Positions 17,698-25,038 of a stretch of DNA of 64,000 nt are shown piece by piece. Source of the stretch: Phytohabitans sp036906915 (lineage in GTDB: Bacteria; Actinomycetota; Actinomycetes; Mycobacteriales; Micromonosporaceae). Position 1 is the first letter of the stretch; every line of letters begins with the position of its first letter. Below the pieces are notes generated by a model. It worked only from the letters and a program-made list of their open reading frames with translations, did not search any database and was not told the origin of the DNA. Made by a program: the position numbers and the translations under genes. Where the stretch lies: positions 1 to 64,000 of the forward strand of contig NZ_JBAKHX010000032.1 of assembly GCF_036906915.1 (NCBI RefSeq), written 5' to 3'.

Positions 17698-18380
17698 GAC
17701 GCCCTCCGGCGGGCCCACGGGGTCAGCAACCGGCCGGCGGTGGCCAGCACCAGGTCGAGCACCAGAGCGAGCGCGACGCACAGTACGGTGCCGGTGACGA
17801 TCTCGGCGCGGTAGAAGTTGTTACGAAAGCCACCCAGGATCAGGTCGCCCAGCCCGCCCTTCCCGATCAGGGCACCGACCGTCACCAGCGCCACGGTCGA
17901 CACGGTGGCGAGCCGGAGCCCGGTCATGATGCCCGGCAGGGCGAGCGGGAGGTCGATGCGCAGCAGCCGCCCGAACCGGCCGTAACCCATGCCCTGCGCC
18001 GCGTCGCGCACCTCCGCGGGCACCTGGTTGAGCCCGGCGAGCGTATTGCGCACGATCAGCAACAGGGCGTACAGGACCAAGGCGATCAGCACCGACGTGG
18101 CGCGGGTCGTGCCGACGTACGGCGCGATGAAGGCGAGCAGGGCCAGCGAGGGGATGGTGTAGAGGATTCCGGAGAGTGCGAGAATCGGGCCGGTGAGCGG
18201 GCGGATCCAGTACGCGAGGACGGCGAGCGGCACTGCCACGAGCGCGGCGATCACGACGGCCTCGGCCGTCAGCGTGGCGTGCTCGCGGAGCGCCTCCGCG
18301 ATGGTGTCCGAATTGTCCCGCACGTACTGCCACGAAAACCACGGGTTCCCGGGGTCGTCGCGGTAGCTCTGGAAGGACAT
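17694..18380 (-). CDS. osmoprotectant ABC transporter permease (second copy)
   Basis: 228-residue permease. Seen: a periplasmic N-terminal segment (WFSWQYVRDNSDTIAEALREH), several helices, the EAA loop EVRDAAQGMGYGRFGRLLRIDLPLALP and LVTVGALIGKGGLGDLIL. Its start lies two bases from the start of the divergent ATPase gene, so its ribosome site falls in the antisense of the first ATPase codons. Confidence 0.92.
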   Translation of the reverse strand: MSFQSYRDDPGNPWFSWQYVRDNSDTIAEALREHATLTAEAVVIAALVAVPLAVLAYWIRPLTGPILALSGILYTIPSLALLAFIAPYVGTTRATSVLIALVLYALLLIVRNTLAGLNQVPAEVRDAAQGMGYGRFGRLLRIDLPLALPGIMTGLRLATVSTVALVTVGALIGKGGLGDLILGGFRNNFYRAEIVTGTVLCVALALVLDLVLATAGRLLTPWARRRAS

Positions 18381-18382
18381 AC

Positions 18383-19372
18383 GTGGACGTTACCCCGACA
18401 GCTGCCTCGATCGAACTCGACGGCATCCGCAAGGAGTACCCGGACGGCACCGTCGCCGTCGGCGGGCTGAGCCTCCAGGTCCAGGCCGGCGAGCTGGTGG
18501 TCCTCATCGGACCGTCCGGATGCGGAAAGTCGACCGTGCTCCGGATGATCAACAGGCTGATCGAGCCGACCGGTGGCCGCATCCTCATCGACGGCGAAGA
18601 CGCCATCGCGGCCGACCCGGTCGAGTTGCGCCGCCGGATCGGGTACGTCATCCAGAACGTCGGCCTCTTTCCACATCAGACCATCCGCGCGAACGTCGGC
18701 ACGGTGCCGCGGCTGCTCGGGTGGCCCAAGGCGCGCGTCCGGACCCGCACCGACGAGCTGCTGGAGCTGGTCGGGCTCGACCCGGGGCAGTTCGGCGACC
18801 GGTACCCGCAGGAGCTCTCGGGCGGCCAGCGGCAACGGGTCGGCGTGGCCCGCGCGCTCGCTGCCGACCCGGTCGTGCTGCTGATGGACGAGCCGTTCTC
18901 GGCCGTCGACCCGATCGTGCGCGGTCGGTTGCAGGAGGAGTTCCTACGGTTGCAGGCAGACGTGCGCAAGACGATCGTGCTGGTCACGCACGATCTCGAC
19001 GAAGCCGTGCGGCTCGGCGACCGGATCGCGGTGCTCTCCCAGGGCGGCAAGCTGGAGCAGTACGCCACGCCTGCCGACCTGCTCGGCAAGCCTGCCTCCG
19101 CGTTCGTGCGCGAGTTCGTCGGCGAAGACCGGGGCATCCGCCGGCTGGCGGTCACGCCGATCAGCCGCGAGATGCTGAGCCCAGTGTCCGAAGGGGACGG
19201 CCTCGACGGATACCCGACGGTGGATCTGGGCTCGTCGCTGTACGACGCGCTCGCGACGATGCTCACCACCAACTCGGACCACGCCAAGGTGACCGACAAC
19301 GGGCGGCCGGTCGGCCAGCTCACCCGGCACCGGGTGCTGAGCATCGACTACCCGGCCGAATCGGCCGGGTAG
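18383..19372 (+). CDS. osmoprotectant ABC transporter ATP-binding protein
   Basis: Energises import. 329 residues. Seen: Walker A GPSGCGKST near residue 41, Q-loop YVIQNVGLFPHQT, signature LSGGQRQRVGVARAL, Walker B VVLLMDEPFSAVD, H-loop VLVTHDLDE, and a C-terminal CBS-like region ending in GQLTRHRVLSIDYP, as in OpuCA/ProV proteins. The GTG at 18383 is the only usable start. It is transcribed away from its own permeases, unlike the usual single operon. The stop codon lies in the stem of a strong terminator. Confidence 0.93.
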   Translation: MDVTPTAASIELDGIRKEYPDGTVAVGGLSLQVQAGELVVLIGPSGCGKSTVLRMINRLIEPTGGRILIDGEDAIAADPVELRRRIGYVIQNVGLFPHQTIRANVGTVPRLLGWPKARVRTRTDELLELVGLDPGQFGDRYPQELSGGQRQRVGVARALAADPVVLLMDEPFSAVDPIVRGRLQEEFLRLQADVRKTIVLVTHDLDEAVRLGDRIAVLSQGGKLEQYATPADLLGKPASAFVREFVGEDRGIRRLAVTPISREMLSPVSEGDGLDGYPTVDLGSSLYDALATMLTTNSDHAKVTDNGRPVGQLTRHRVLSIDYPAESAG

Positions 19373-19382
19373 TCGATTTTCT
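19343..19382 (+). terminator. Rho-independent terminator overlapping the end of the ATPase gene
   Basis: A perfect 15-bp stem, ATCGACTACCCGGCC (19343-19357) with its complement at 19363-19377, loop GAATC, followed by TTTT. The TAG stop at 19370-19372 is inside the right arm, so the last ten codons double as half of the terminator. It is the clearest intrinsic terminator in the window. Confidence 0.88.
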
Positions 19383-19410
19383 TCCGGGGGTAATCCTGAG
19401 GTTGGCGGCG

Positions 19411-19905
19411 TCAAGCCGTTCCGCGTCTGCCGCCAAGGGTGGCGGCGCCGACGATCCAGCCGACGAACAGCCCATATGTCGCGCCGGAGCCGGCCGCCTG
19501 GAAGGCGCCCAGCAGCGACGGGTTGGAGTGGATCAGCGCCGCGATAAGTGATGCGGCGCCGCCCGCGAAGATGTAGGCCGCCCAGCCGGCGAAGAACTGG
19601 CTGAGCGTGCCGCGCGCCCGGGCGAGTTGCGAACCGGGTAGTGCCATGAGGAACAGGGCGGTGAAGACGACGACCAGGATGGCCCGCAGGTTGGTGGAGA
19701 GAAGGTCTCGCGCCGGCTGGTCCGAGTCGACACTCCACGCGGGCCAGGTGAGCAGGCGCAGGAACCAGCCGCCCGCCGTATTCGGATCAGTGTTGCCCTC
19801 GGCCCAGTCCCGATACCAGGGACTGCCGAAGACCAGCACCAGCACCAGCGCGGCGAGCGTACCCGCGCCGGTTGCGGTCTTGTAACGAGTGGCTGTGAGC
19901 ACCAT
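19411..19905 (-). CDS. small integral membrane protein, function unknown
   Basis: 164 residues with about four hydrophobic helices: residues 15-29 (AALVLVLVFGSPWY), 72-92, 103-123 and 137-157. The gap after helix 1 is polar (EGNTDPNTAGGWF). No known motif was recognised. It lies leftward, facing the terminator of the ATPase gene, and is followed upstream by the 98-residue gene on the same strand. It could be a regulator or partner of the neighbouring transporter, but nothing in the sequence shows this. Confidence 0.65.
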   Translation of the reverse strand: MVLTATRYKTATGAGTLAALVLVLVFGSPWYRDWAEGNTDPNTAGGWFLRLLTWPAWSVDSDQPARDLLSTNLRAILVVVFTALFLMALPGSQLARARGTLSQFFAGWAAYIFAGGAASLIAALIHSNPSLLGAFQAAGSGATYGLFVGWIVGAATLGGRRGTA

Positions 19906-19952
19906 GGCGCCGTATTTCCCATTTCGGCGCCGCGCTCAAACCTGTCGATCAC

Positions 19953-20249
19953 TCAAGCGACGGCGTGGGTCAGCAGGTAGTCGATGAACGCGGCCCGCAG
20001 GAGCGGCTCGGTCTCGTCGTCGTAGCCGTGGCCCATGAACTCGCGCCAGAGCGCGACCGCCTCGTCGATCGTCGGTCCCACCGAGTTGGGCGAGCCGTCC
20101 AGCTCCTCGACGTCGTCGGCGTGCGGCATGTGCCGCAGCACCGACCAGAAGAAGCGGACGTCGCGGCGATGGCGCGCCAGCGCGAAAGCACGCTCCCGCA
20201 GTTCCTCAGTCGACAGCGCGTCCAGCTCGGCGAACGTGACTTCGGCCAT
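19953..20249 (-). CDS. conserved small hypothetical protein
   Basis: 98 residues, soluble, mostly helical and acidic. Seen: FAELDALSTEELRERAFALARHRRD, RHMPHADDVEELDG and WREFMGHGYDDETEPLLRAAF. I do not recognise a family. Codon use matches the neighbours and MAEVTF is preceded by clean spacing. It lies between two membrane protein genes on the same strand and may share their transcript. Confidence 0.6.
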   Translation of the reverse strand: MAEVTFAELDALSTEELRERAFALARHRRDVRFFWSVLRHMPHADDVEELDGSPNSVGPTIDEAVALWREFMGHGYDDETEPLLRAAFIDYLLTHAVA

Positions 20250-20274
20250 GCGTCGAGCTTACCGACCCGGCTGA

Positions 20275-21612
20275 TCAGCGGCCGGTGCCCCACCGGTCGT
20301 TGTCCCACTGGTCGGCCCGCCCGGCCGCCGGCTGCGCTGACAGCGGCGTCGACCAGTTGTCCTGCCGGTCCGCCCCCGACCACCCGGCCGAGGGGGCCGC
20401 CGTGGGCTCCGGCGTCCACTCGTCCTCGTCGAAGTACCCGTCGCGGGCCGAGCGCGGGTGGCCGTACGTCTCCACCAGCCTCGTGACGACCAACCCGGCC
20501 ACGACCACCCCGGCCGCGACCGCGAACTTCGAGATGTCCCAGTCCATTTTGTCCTCGTACACGAGGAAGACCGTGATCAGCACGACGGCCAGCAGCGTGC
20601 CGAGGATGCCGCCGCGCCGGCCAAAGCCGCTGGTGCCGCCCAGCAGCGCGGCCCCGATCGCGAGGCCGGTCCACTCCAGGCCGGTCGCCGGCACGACCGG
20701 GGCGTCGGCGCTCGCCGCGATCAGGATGCCCGCCACGGCGGCGAAGGCGGTCGAGAGAATCAGGGTGCCGGCGGCCAGGACGCCTGCCGCCGCGCCACGA
20801 CGAAAGGCCGGATCGCTCACCGGCCGGAAACGCCCAACCGCCCGGCGCACCGGCTTGATCGTGCCGATCAGCCCGCCGAGCACGGAGAGCGCCGCCACGC
20901 CGCCAAAGAGATACAGCGCGTACTCGGTGGGATCCCACTCACCCTGGAGGTTCACCGGGGCCAGCCGCTGCTGGATGAAGACGATCGCCACCAGCGCGCC
21001 GGCCAGCGTGCCCGCCCAGCCGGGAACGTGGAACCCGACCACGATGACCGCCAGCAGGGCGCCGAGGATGGCGGCCGCCACGGCGGCCTCTACGGCGGCG
21101 GTCACGACGCCGCGATCACCCTGCTCCGCGAAGTGCAGGCCGGCGGCGACGGCGACCGGGCCGAGCGCGAGGTTGGGCACACCGGCGCGCAGCGCGAGGC
21201 TCGCGCCAACGGCGAGCAGACCGAGGGCGGCCGCCGAGACGAGCAGCGCGTCCAGCGCGGCGCCGCGCAGGGCGCCGGCGTCCTCGCGGTACAGCAGGAA
21301 GGCCAGGCCGCCCACCGCGAGCAGGAGCACGACCTCCCAGGCCACGTGTACCGCGATCCGATCGCGCCCGGGCTCGCCGTGCGTCGGGTCGTCGAAGACG
21401 TCACCGAGGGCGGCCGGTGATACCGCGCGTCGCTGGGTGGTCTGCATCGGATCGGGTTCCCGGAACTCGTTGGCCGCCGGAAAGCTGCCCGTCTGGTAGC
21501 CGCTGGCCGAGCCGAAGCCGGCGTCGGAGCCGAACCGGGTGTCTTCGCGGAGTCCACCGGACACCATGGGGTCCGTGTCCCGCCGCCGGAAGGACGGCTC
21601 GTCGTACGCCAT
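20275..21612 (-). CDS. multi-pass membrane protein resembling sugar ABC permeases
   Basis: 445 residues. Seen: a disordered polar N-terminus of about 85 residues, around nine to ten transmembrane helices, and a disordered Trp/Asp/Ala-rich C-terminus. Segments such as LALRAGVPNLALGPVAVAAG and GGTSGFGRRGGILGTLLAVVLITVF resemble the RbsC/BPD_transp_2 permease fold in degenerate form. No ATPase or binding protein is adjacent, so it may be an orphan or have a new role. The ATG at 21612 has an AGGAGG ribosome site 9 bases upstream, which rules out the longer frame. Confidence 0.7.
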   Translation of the reverse strand: MAYDEPSFRRRDTDPMVSGGLREDTRFGSDAGFGSASGYQTGSFPAANEFREPDPMQTTQRRAVSPAALGDVFDDPTHGEPGRDRIAVHVAWEVVLLLAVGGLAFLLYREDAGALRGAALDALLVSAAALGLLAVGASLALRAGVPNLALGPVAVAAGLHFAEQGDRGVVTAAVEAAVAAAILGALLAVIVVGFHVPGWAGTLAGALVAIVFIQQRLAPVNLQGEWDPTEYALYLFGGVAALSVLGGLIGTIKPVRRAVGRFRPVSDPAFRRGAAAGVLAAGTLILSTAFAAVAGILIAASADAPVVPATGLEWTGLAIGAALLGGTSGFGRRGGILGTLLAVVLITVFLVYEDKMDWDISKFAVAAGVVVAGLVVTRLVETYGHPRSARDGYFDEDEWTPEPTAAPSAGWSGADRQDNWSTPLSAQPAAGRADQWDNDRWGTGR

Positions 21613-21679
21613 TTCGCGCGCCTCCTGTGCTCTTTCGGGACCCGTTCCGCGCCGCATAGCTGTACGGATAGGGACGCTA

Positions 21680-21697
21680 GACGGATTGAAATCCGTC
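21680..21697. promoter_or_regulatory. 18-bp perfect palindrome
   Basis: GACGGATT-GA-AATCCGTC, with perfect 8-bp arms, lies about 70 bases upstream of the 445-residue membrane protein gene and about 90 bases beyond the DUF3180 stop. It may be an operator for the former or a weak terminator for the latter; no U-tract follows on that strand. Confidence 0.45.
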
Positions 21698-21785
21698 CCC
21701 ACGGAAAGAGCCCAGCAGCCGCACCGTACTCGGCAGACCCGGTGGACGTCACCCCCCGTGTCCAGTCAACGCCCGGACTCGCACC

Positions 21786-22307
21786 CTACTTGTCTGGCTT
21801 ATCCGATTCTTTCTCACTATCTGGCTGCTCCGGAACCCGGCATGACCGCTCCAGCCAGAGCGCGGCGGCGACCAGTGCCAGCGAGGCCACCAGCCCGGCC
21901 GTCGCAGCCGGGATGTCGTTCGAGCTCGCCCGGGTGCGCTCGATCAGCAACCAGCCGAGGATGCCCGCGTACATGCCGGCGAAGATGGCCCCGGCCAGCG
22001 AGGATGCCTTCGCGAGCACCGCGTACCTGGCGACCGCGAGCGGGTCGACCGGCTCGCGGCCGGGCTTTCGATCGATGCGGGCCCGGGTGTTGATCGCGAC
22101 GTATCCCTCCAGCACAGCGAGGGCCGCGAGCGTGATCGTCGGGAGCAGCGGCAGCGCCGGGATGTTTCCGTAGAAGCGGCTGATCAACAGCCAGGACACC
22201 GCCGCGGCGGCCAGGCCGGCCACGAGAAGCGTGGCGGGTCGGGTGGGGCCCAGCGTTGGACGTTCGGGCGCCGACCCGCCGTCCTGCGGTGGAGACTGCG
22301 GTTCCAT
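21786..22307 (-). CDS. DUF3180 family membrane protein
   Basis: 173 residues with four helices (about 27-44, 52-68, 98-120, 135-152) and a polar C-terminus ending KESDKPDK. The N-terminal GPTRPATLLVAGLAAAAVSWLL followed by a second hairpin, and the position immediately after folK, match DUF3180, the Rv3605c family. Function unknown. Its start overlaps the folK stop by one base (TAATG), so it is translated with the folate genes. Confidence 0.85.
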   Translation of the reverse strand: MEPQSPPQDGGSAPERPTLGPTRPATLLVAGLAAAAVSWLLISRFYGNIPALPLLPTITLAALAVLEGYVAINTRARIDRKPGREPVDPLAVARYAVLAKASSLAGAIFAGMYAGILGWLLIERTRASSNDIPAATAGLVASLALVAAALWLERSCRVPEQPDSEKESDKPDK

Positions 22308-22831
22308 TACCTCGACTCTAACCGCAGATCCGGGCGCGGGCTCACAGTGAGGGCGTCGGAAGCCACCGGTTCGGCCTGAAGGAGATCGGTCAGCCAGCCG
22401 TGGCCGGGCAGTTGGGCATACGGCTGGATGTCGATCCAGGGCCGCAGTACGAACGCCCGCAGGTGAGCGCGGGGGTGCGGCAAAGTGAGCTCGGGGTCGT
22501 CGCTACGCACCGGCTCGCCGGTGTCGTCCCACACGGCGATCACGTCGACGTCGAGCGTGCGCGGTCCGAACCGGCGGGCCGGGTCGCGGACCCGGCCAGC
22601 GCGCGCCTCCAGGAGACGGGCCCGGTCGAGCCAGTCGCGCGGGCCGGCGGCACCGTCCTGCACCAGCACCGCCGCGTTCAGGTACGCCGGCTGGTCGTCA
22701 TCGCCCCACGGTGGCGTCTCGTACACACCGGACACCACTAGGAGCACGTCGTCGAGCCCGCGGACCGCCGTCCACAGGTGTTCGAACCGGTCGCCCAAAT
22801 TGCTGCCGAGCGACAGCACCGCCCTAGTCAA
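22307..22831 (-). CDS. folK: HPPK, 2-amino-4-hydroxy-6-hydroxymethyldihydropteridine diphosphokinase
   Basis: Transfers pyrophosphate from ATP to the pterin before FolP. 174 residues. Seen: LSLGSNLGDR, SGVYETPPWGDDDQPAYLNAAV and the signature RFGPRTLDVDVI, whose two Asp bind magnesium, then LPHPRAHLRAFVLRP. The start is TTG (22829-22831), overlapping the folB stop as TTGA; no ATG is available. The genes folP, folB, folK and the DUF3180 gene overlap in turn by one to four bases. Confidence 0.96.
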   Translation of the reverse strand: MTRAVLSLGSNLGDRFEHLWTAVRGLDDVLLVVSGVYETPPWGDDDQPAYLNAAVLVQDGAAGPRDWLDRARLLEARAGRVRDPARRFGPRTLDVDVIAVWDDTGEPVRSDDPELTLPHPRAHLRAFVLRPWIDIQPYAQLPGHGWLTDLLQAEPVASDALTVSPRPDLRLESR

Positions 22832-23190
22832 GGCTGGCGTCCCCTACGCACCGTGACAGCCACGTCGGCGAACTCGTGCGGCATCGGCGCCTGCGGCTTG
22901 TGCACGGTCACGGTCGCCACCTCGACCCGGGTGTCGTCCATGCACACCGCGGCCAGCCGCTCCGCCAGCGTCTCGATCAAGTTGACCGGCTCGCCGGCCA
23001 CCACCGCGACCAGCCGCTCGGCCAGCTCGCCGTAGTGCACGGTGTCCACCACGTCGTCCGAGCGTGCCGCCCGGGTCAGATCCAGTTCGAGCTCCACGTC
23101 GACGAGGAAGTCCTGCCCCTGGGCGCGCTCGAAGTCGTACACGCCGTGCCGGCCGCGGGCGCGCAGCCCTTTCAGACTGATCCGGTCCAT
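22828..23190 (-). CDS. folB: dihydroneopterin aldolase
   Basis: Cleaves dihydroneopterin to hydroxymethyldihydropterin and glycolaldehyde. 120 residues, the normal size. Seen: MDRISLKGLRARGRHGVYDFER with the substrate-contacting GRHGVYDFE, VDTVHYGELAERL, NLIETLAERLA with the pterin-binding Glu, and VATVTVHKPQAPMP with the catalytic Lys. The ATG at 23190 overlaps the folP stop (TGATG). Confidence 0.96.
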   Translation of the reverse strand: MDRISLKGLRARGRHGVYDFERAQGQDFLVDVELELDLTRAARSDDVVDTVHYGELAERLVAVVAGEPVNLIETLAERLAAVCMDDTRVEVATVTVHKPQAPMPHEFADVAVTVRRGRQP

Positions 23191-24053
23191 CAGCGCACCA
23201 GCCGCGGGGCGCCGGACGCCTGCCACACCGCTAGGGCGTCCACCGTGGCGCGCACGTCGTGCACCCGCACGCCCCACACGCCTGCCGCCACCGCCAGCAC
23301 GCTGGTCGCGACCGTCGCGGCCTCCCGCTCGTCGGCCGAGCGTGGTGCGCCGCCGGCCCCGGCGAGCAGCGCGCCCAGGTACGACTTGCGGCTGGCGCCG
23401 AAGAGAACCGGATAGCCGAGCCCGAGCAGTTCGTCGAGCCGTCGGGTGAGCTGCCAGTTGTGCTCGGGCGTCTTGGCGAAGCCCAGCCCGGGATCGATGA
23501 CCAGGCGGTCGGCGGCCACCCCGGCGGCCACCGCCTCGTCGATCCGCTGCAGCAGTTCCGCCTTGACCTCGGTCACCACGTCGGCGTACGAGGCCAACTC
23601 CCGCATGCGCCGGGAGTGCCCACGCCAGTGCATGAGCACCCAGGGGCAGCCCGCGTCGGCCACCACCTTGCCCATGGCCGGGTCGGCGAGCCCTCCCGAG
23701 ACGTCGTTGACGATGGCCGCGCCGGCCTCCAGAGCAGCCGCGGCCACGCTCGCTCGAGTGGTGTCGATGCTCATCGGCACCCCGGCGGCGGCCAGCTCGC
23801 GGATCACCGGCAACACCCGGCCGGCCTCGGTCTCGGCGTCGACACGCTCGGCGCCGGGGCGGGTGGACTCACCACCGATGTCGATGACGTGAGCGCCCTG
23901 ACGTCGCATTTCCAAGCCATGTTGGACGGCGTCGTTAAGACACACATAGCGTCCGCCGTCGGAGAACGAGTCCGGCGTTACGTTGAGAACTCCCATCACG
24001 ACCGGGTGAGCGGGCCTCAACAGATCAGTCACGAACTGACGGTACCGTCGCAC
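23190..24053 (-). CDS. folP: dihydropteroate synthase
   Basis: Joins p-aminobenzoate to the pterin; target of sulfonamides. 287 residues. Seen: the barrel motifs VMGVLNVTPDSFSDGG, HVIDIGGESTRPGAE, MSIDTTRASVAAAAL, AIVNDVSGG, DPGLGFAKTPEHN, LFGASRKSYLG and the closing VRVHDVRAT. The start is uncertain between GTG 24053 and an in-frame GTG at 24032. In mycobacteria folE lies directly upstream; here a 13-kb secretion-like cluster lies in between, so folP needs its own promoter in 24054-24308. Confidence 0.96.
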   Translation of the reverse strand: MRRYRQFVTDLLRPAHPVVMGVLNVTPDSFSDGGRYVCLNDAVQHGLEMRRQGAHVIDIGGESTRPGAERVDAETEAGRVLPVIRELAAAGVPMSIDTTRASVAAAALEAGAAIVNDVSGGLADPAMGKVVADAGCPWVLMHWRGHSRRMRELASYADVVTEVKAELLQRIDEAVAAGVAADRLVIDPGLGFAKTPEHNWQLTRRLDELLGLGYPVLFGASRKSYLGALLAGAGGAPRSADEREAATVATSVLAVAAGVWGVRVHDVRATVDALAVWQASGAPRLVR

Positions 24054-24308
24054 CCTGTTCGCACATATGTTCGATGCCGGCTACCATGGGCCGCGCCGTC
24101 AACTTGGGCCACGGTCTTCGCAGCTTGGCAGAAAGGGGGGTGCCCCGTACGCTTTGCAACTACTGGTCATTCCATCGTCGTGGCATGAGGAGATGGGCCA
24201 AAACCAGGACAAACAGCCCAGAAACGTTCACCATGAGTGGTGGGCGATAAGCAGACAGTGATCTGACTCCCACTGCCGACGGACGCGGACCGGGGAGGTT
24301 TACCAGCA
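24054..24308. other. divergent promoter region between folP and the secretion-like cluster
   Basis: 255 bases with no credible gene. It must drive folP leftwards and the cluster rightwards. It is less GC-rich than the flanks, with A-rich stretches such as CCAAAACCAGGACAAACAGC near 24197. A GGGGAGG ribosome site at about 24292-24298 serves the first cluster gene. I found no convincing riboswitch or operator. Confidence 0.5.
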
Positions 24309-24623
24309 ATGAACGCCACAGAGCTCGTCACAGCGGCGTGGTCCATGGCCACGCACGCCGCTGACGTGCTCGCTCTCATACCAGCGGCGGAGCCGGAGCC
24401 CAAGGGCATCGACACGGAAGGTGTCGTCGGCTTCTTCGCCAGCAAGGTCGCGCCGATTCTGCTCGCCGTGCTCGGAGTGATCTTCATAGGGCGAGCCAGC
24501 AAGGGCGAGATCTCGAAGGTGCTGACCAGCTCGGCGATCGCCATCGTGGGCCTCGCCTTCATCGCCGGCGCGGCGACACTGTTCTTCGTCGGCGACTACC
24601 TCATCGACCTGATCTTCGAGTAG
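24309..24623 (+). CDS. VirB2/TrbC-like two-helix membrane protein
   Basis: 104 residues. Seen: an N-terminal hydrophobic stretch (LVTAAWSMATHAADVLALIP), then two strong helices at about 41-61 and 69-97 joined by the basic loop IGRASKGEISK. This is the layout of VirB2/TrbC pilin subunits, where the short charged loop faces the cytoplasm. No other pilin motif can be verified. It is the first gene of the rightward secretion-like cluster, before a PrgI/VirB3-like and a VirB4-like gene; this order matches type IV secretion operons and supports the call. Confidence 0.65.
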   Translation: MNATELVTAAWSMATHAADVLALIPAAEPEPKGIDTEGVVGFFASKVAPILLAVLGVIFIGRASKGEISKVLTSSAIAIVGLAFIAGAATLFFVGDYLIDLIFE

Positions 24624-24637
24624 GTCGCGAGCTCGAT

Positions 24638-25000
24638 ATGCGGCTGCGCACCGACGACGACATCTACCGGGCACGCCTGGTCTACCTTGGCCCGCCGGGT
24701 TACACGCTGCCCGTTCACCTGCCGTATGCACAGTACGGCGTCTTTATGCTGCTCGTGCCGCTGTACGTGTTCATCCACTACCTGTTCACGTTCCAGGTGG
24801 AGCTCTTTCCAGCCTGGGAGATAGCGCTCGCCATCGTGACCACGTCCTTCATTTTCCGGTACGTCGATCCCGACCGCCCCGCACGCATGGTCATCCGTAC
24901 CGCCCTGACCGACTGGCGCCGCACCCGCGAGCCCGCCGTCGAGCAGCGCGACCCGCGCCTCGTCGCCACTCGGATCAAGGTCCGGGAGGAGCTGGTATGA
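24638..25000 (+). CDS. PrgI/VirB3-like membrane protein
   Basis: 120 residues. Seen: a polar N-terminus (DDDIYRARLVYLGPPGYTLPVHLPYAQYG), two adjacent helices at about 35-52 and 57-76, then a basic tail RTALTDWRRTREPAVEQRD. Gram-positive VirB3 equivalents (PrgI family) are short two-helix proteins encoded just before the VirB4 ATPase, as here. It follows the VirB2-like gene by 14 bases. Its last bases (GTATGA) contain the start of a 13-codon reading frame leading into the next gene. Confidence 0.7.
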   Translation: MRLRTDDDIYRARLVYLGPPGYTLPVHLPYAQYGVFMLLVPLYVFIHYLFTFQVELFPAWEIALAIVTTSFIFRYVDPDRPARMVIRTALTDWRRTREPAVEQRDPRLVATRIKVREELV

Positions 25001-25038
25001 GCGGCTATCACACCCTTCTGCGGGGAGCATCGGCATGA
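24997..25038 (+). CDS. possible 13-residue coupling ORF
   Basis: ATG at 24997 overlaps the PrgI-like stop as ATGA, and its own TGA overlaps the ATG of the VirB4-like gene as ATGA. The predicted peptide is MSGYHTLLRGASA. It would let ribosomes pass from one gene to the next. Whether the peptide matters is unknown; it may be chance. Confidence 0.3.
   Translation: MSGYHTLLRGASA

Noticed and set aside
20275..21612. Functional ribose-type ABC importer permease
   Set aside because: The match is degenerate and no ATPase or binding protein accompanies it; kept only as resemblance.
24054..24308. Riboswitch or small RNA upstream of the secretion-like cluster
   Set aside because: No conserved riboswitch core or convincing long-range pairing could be recognised by eye.
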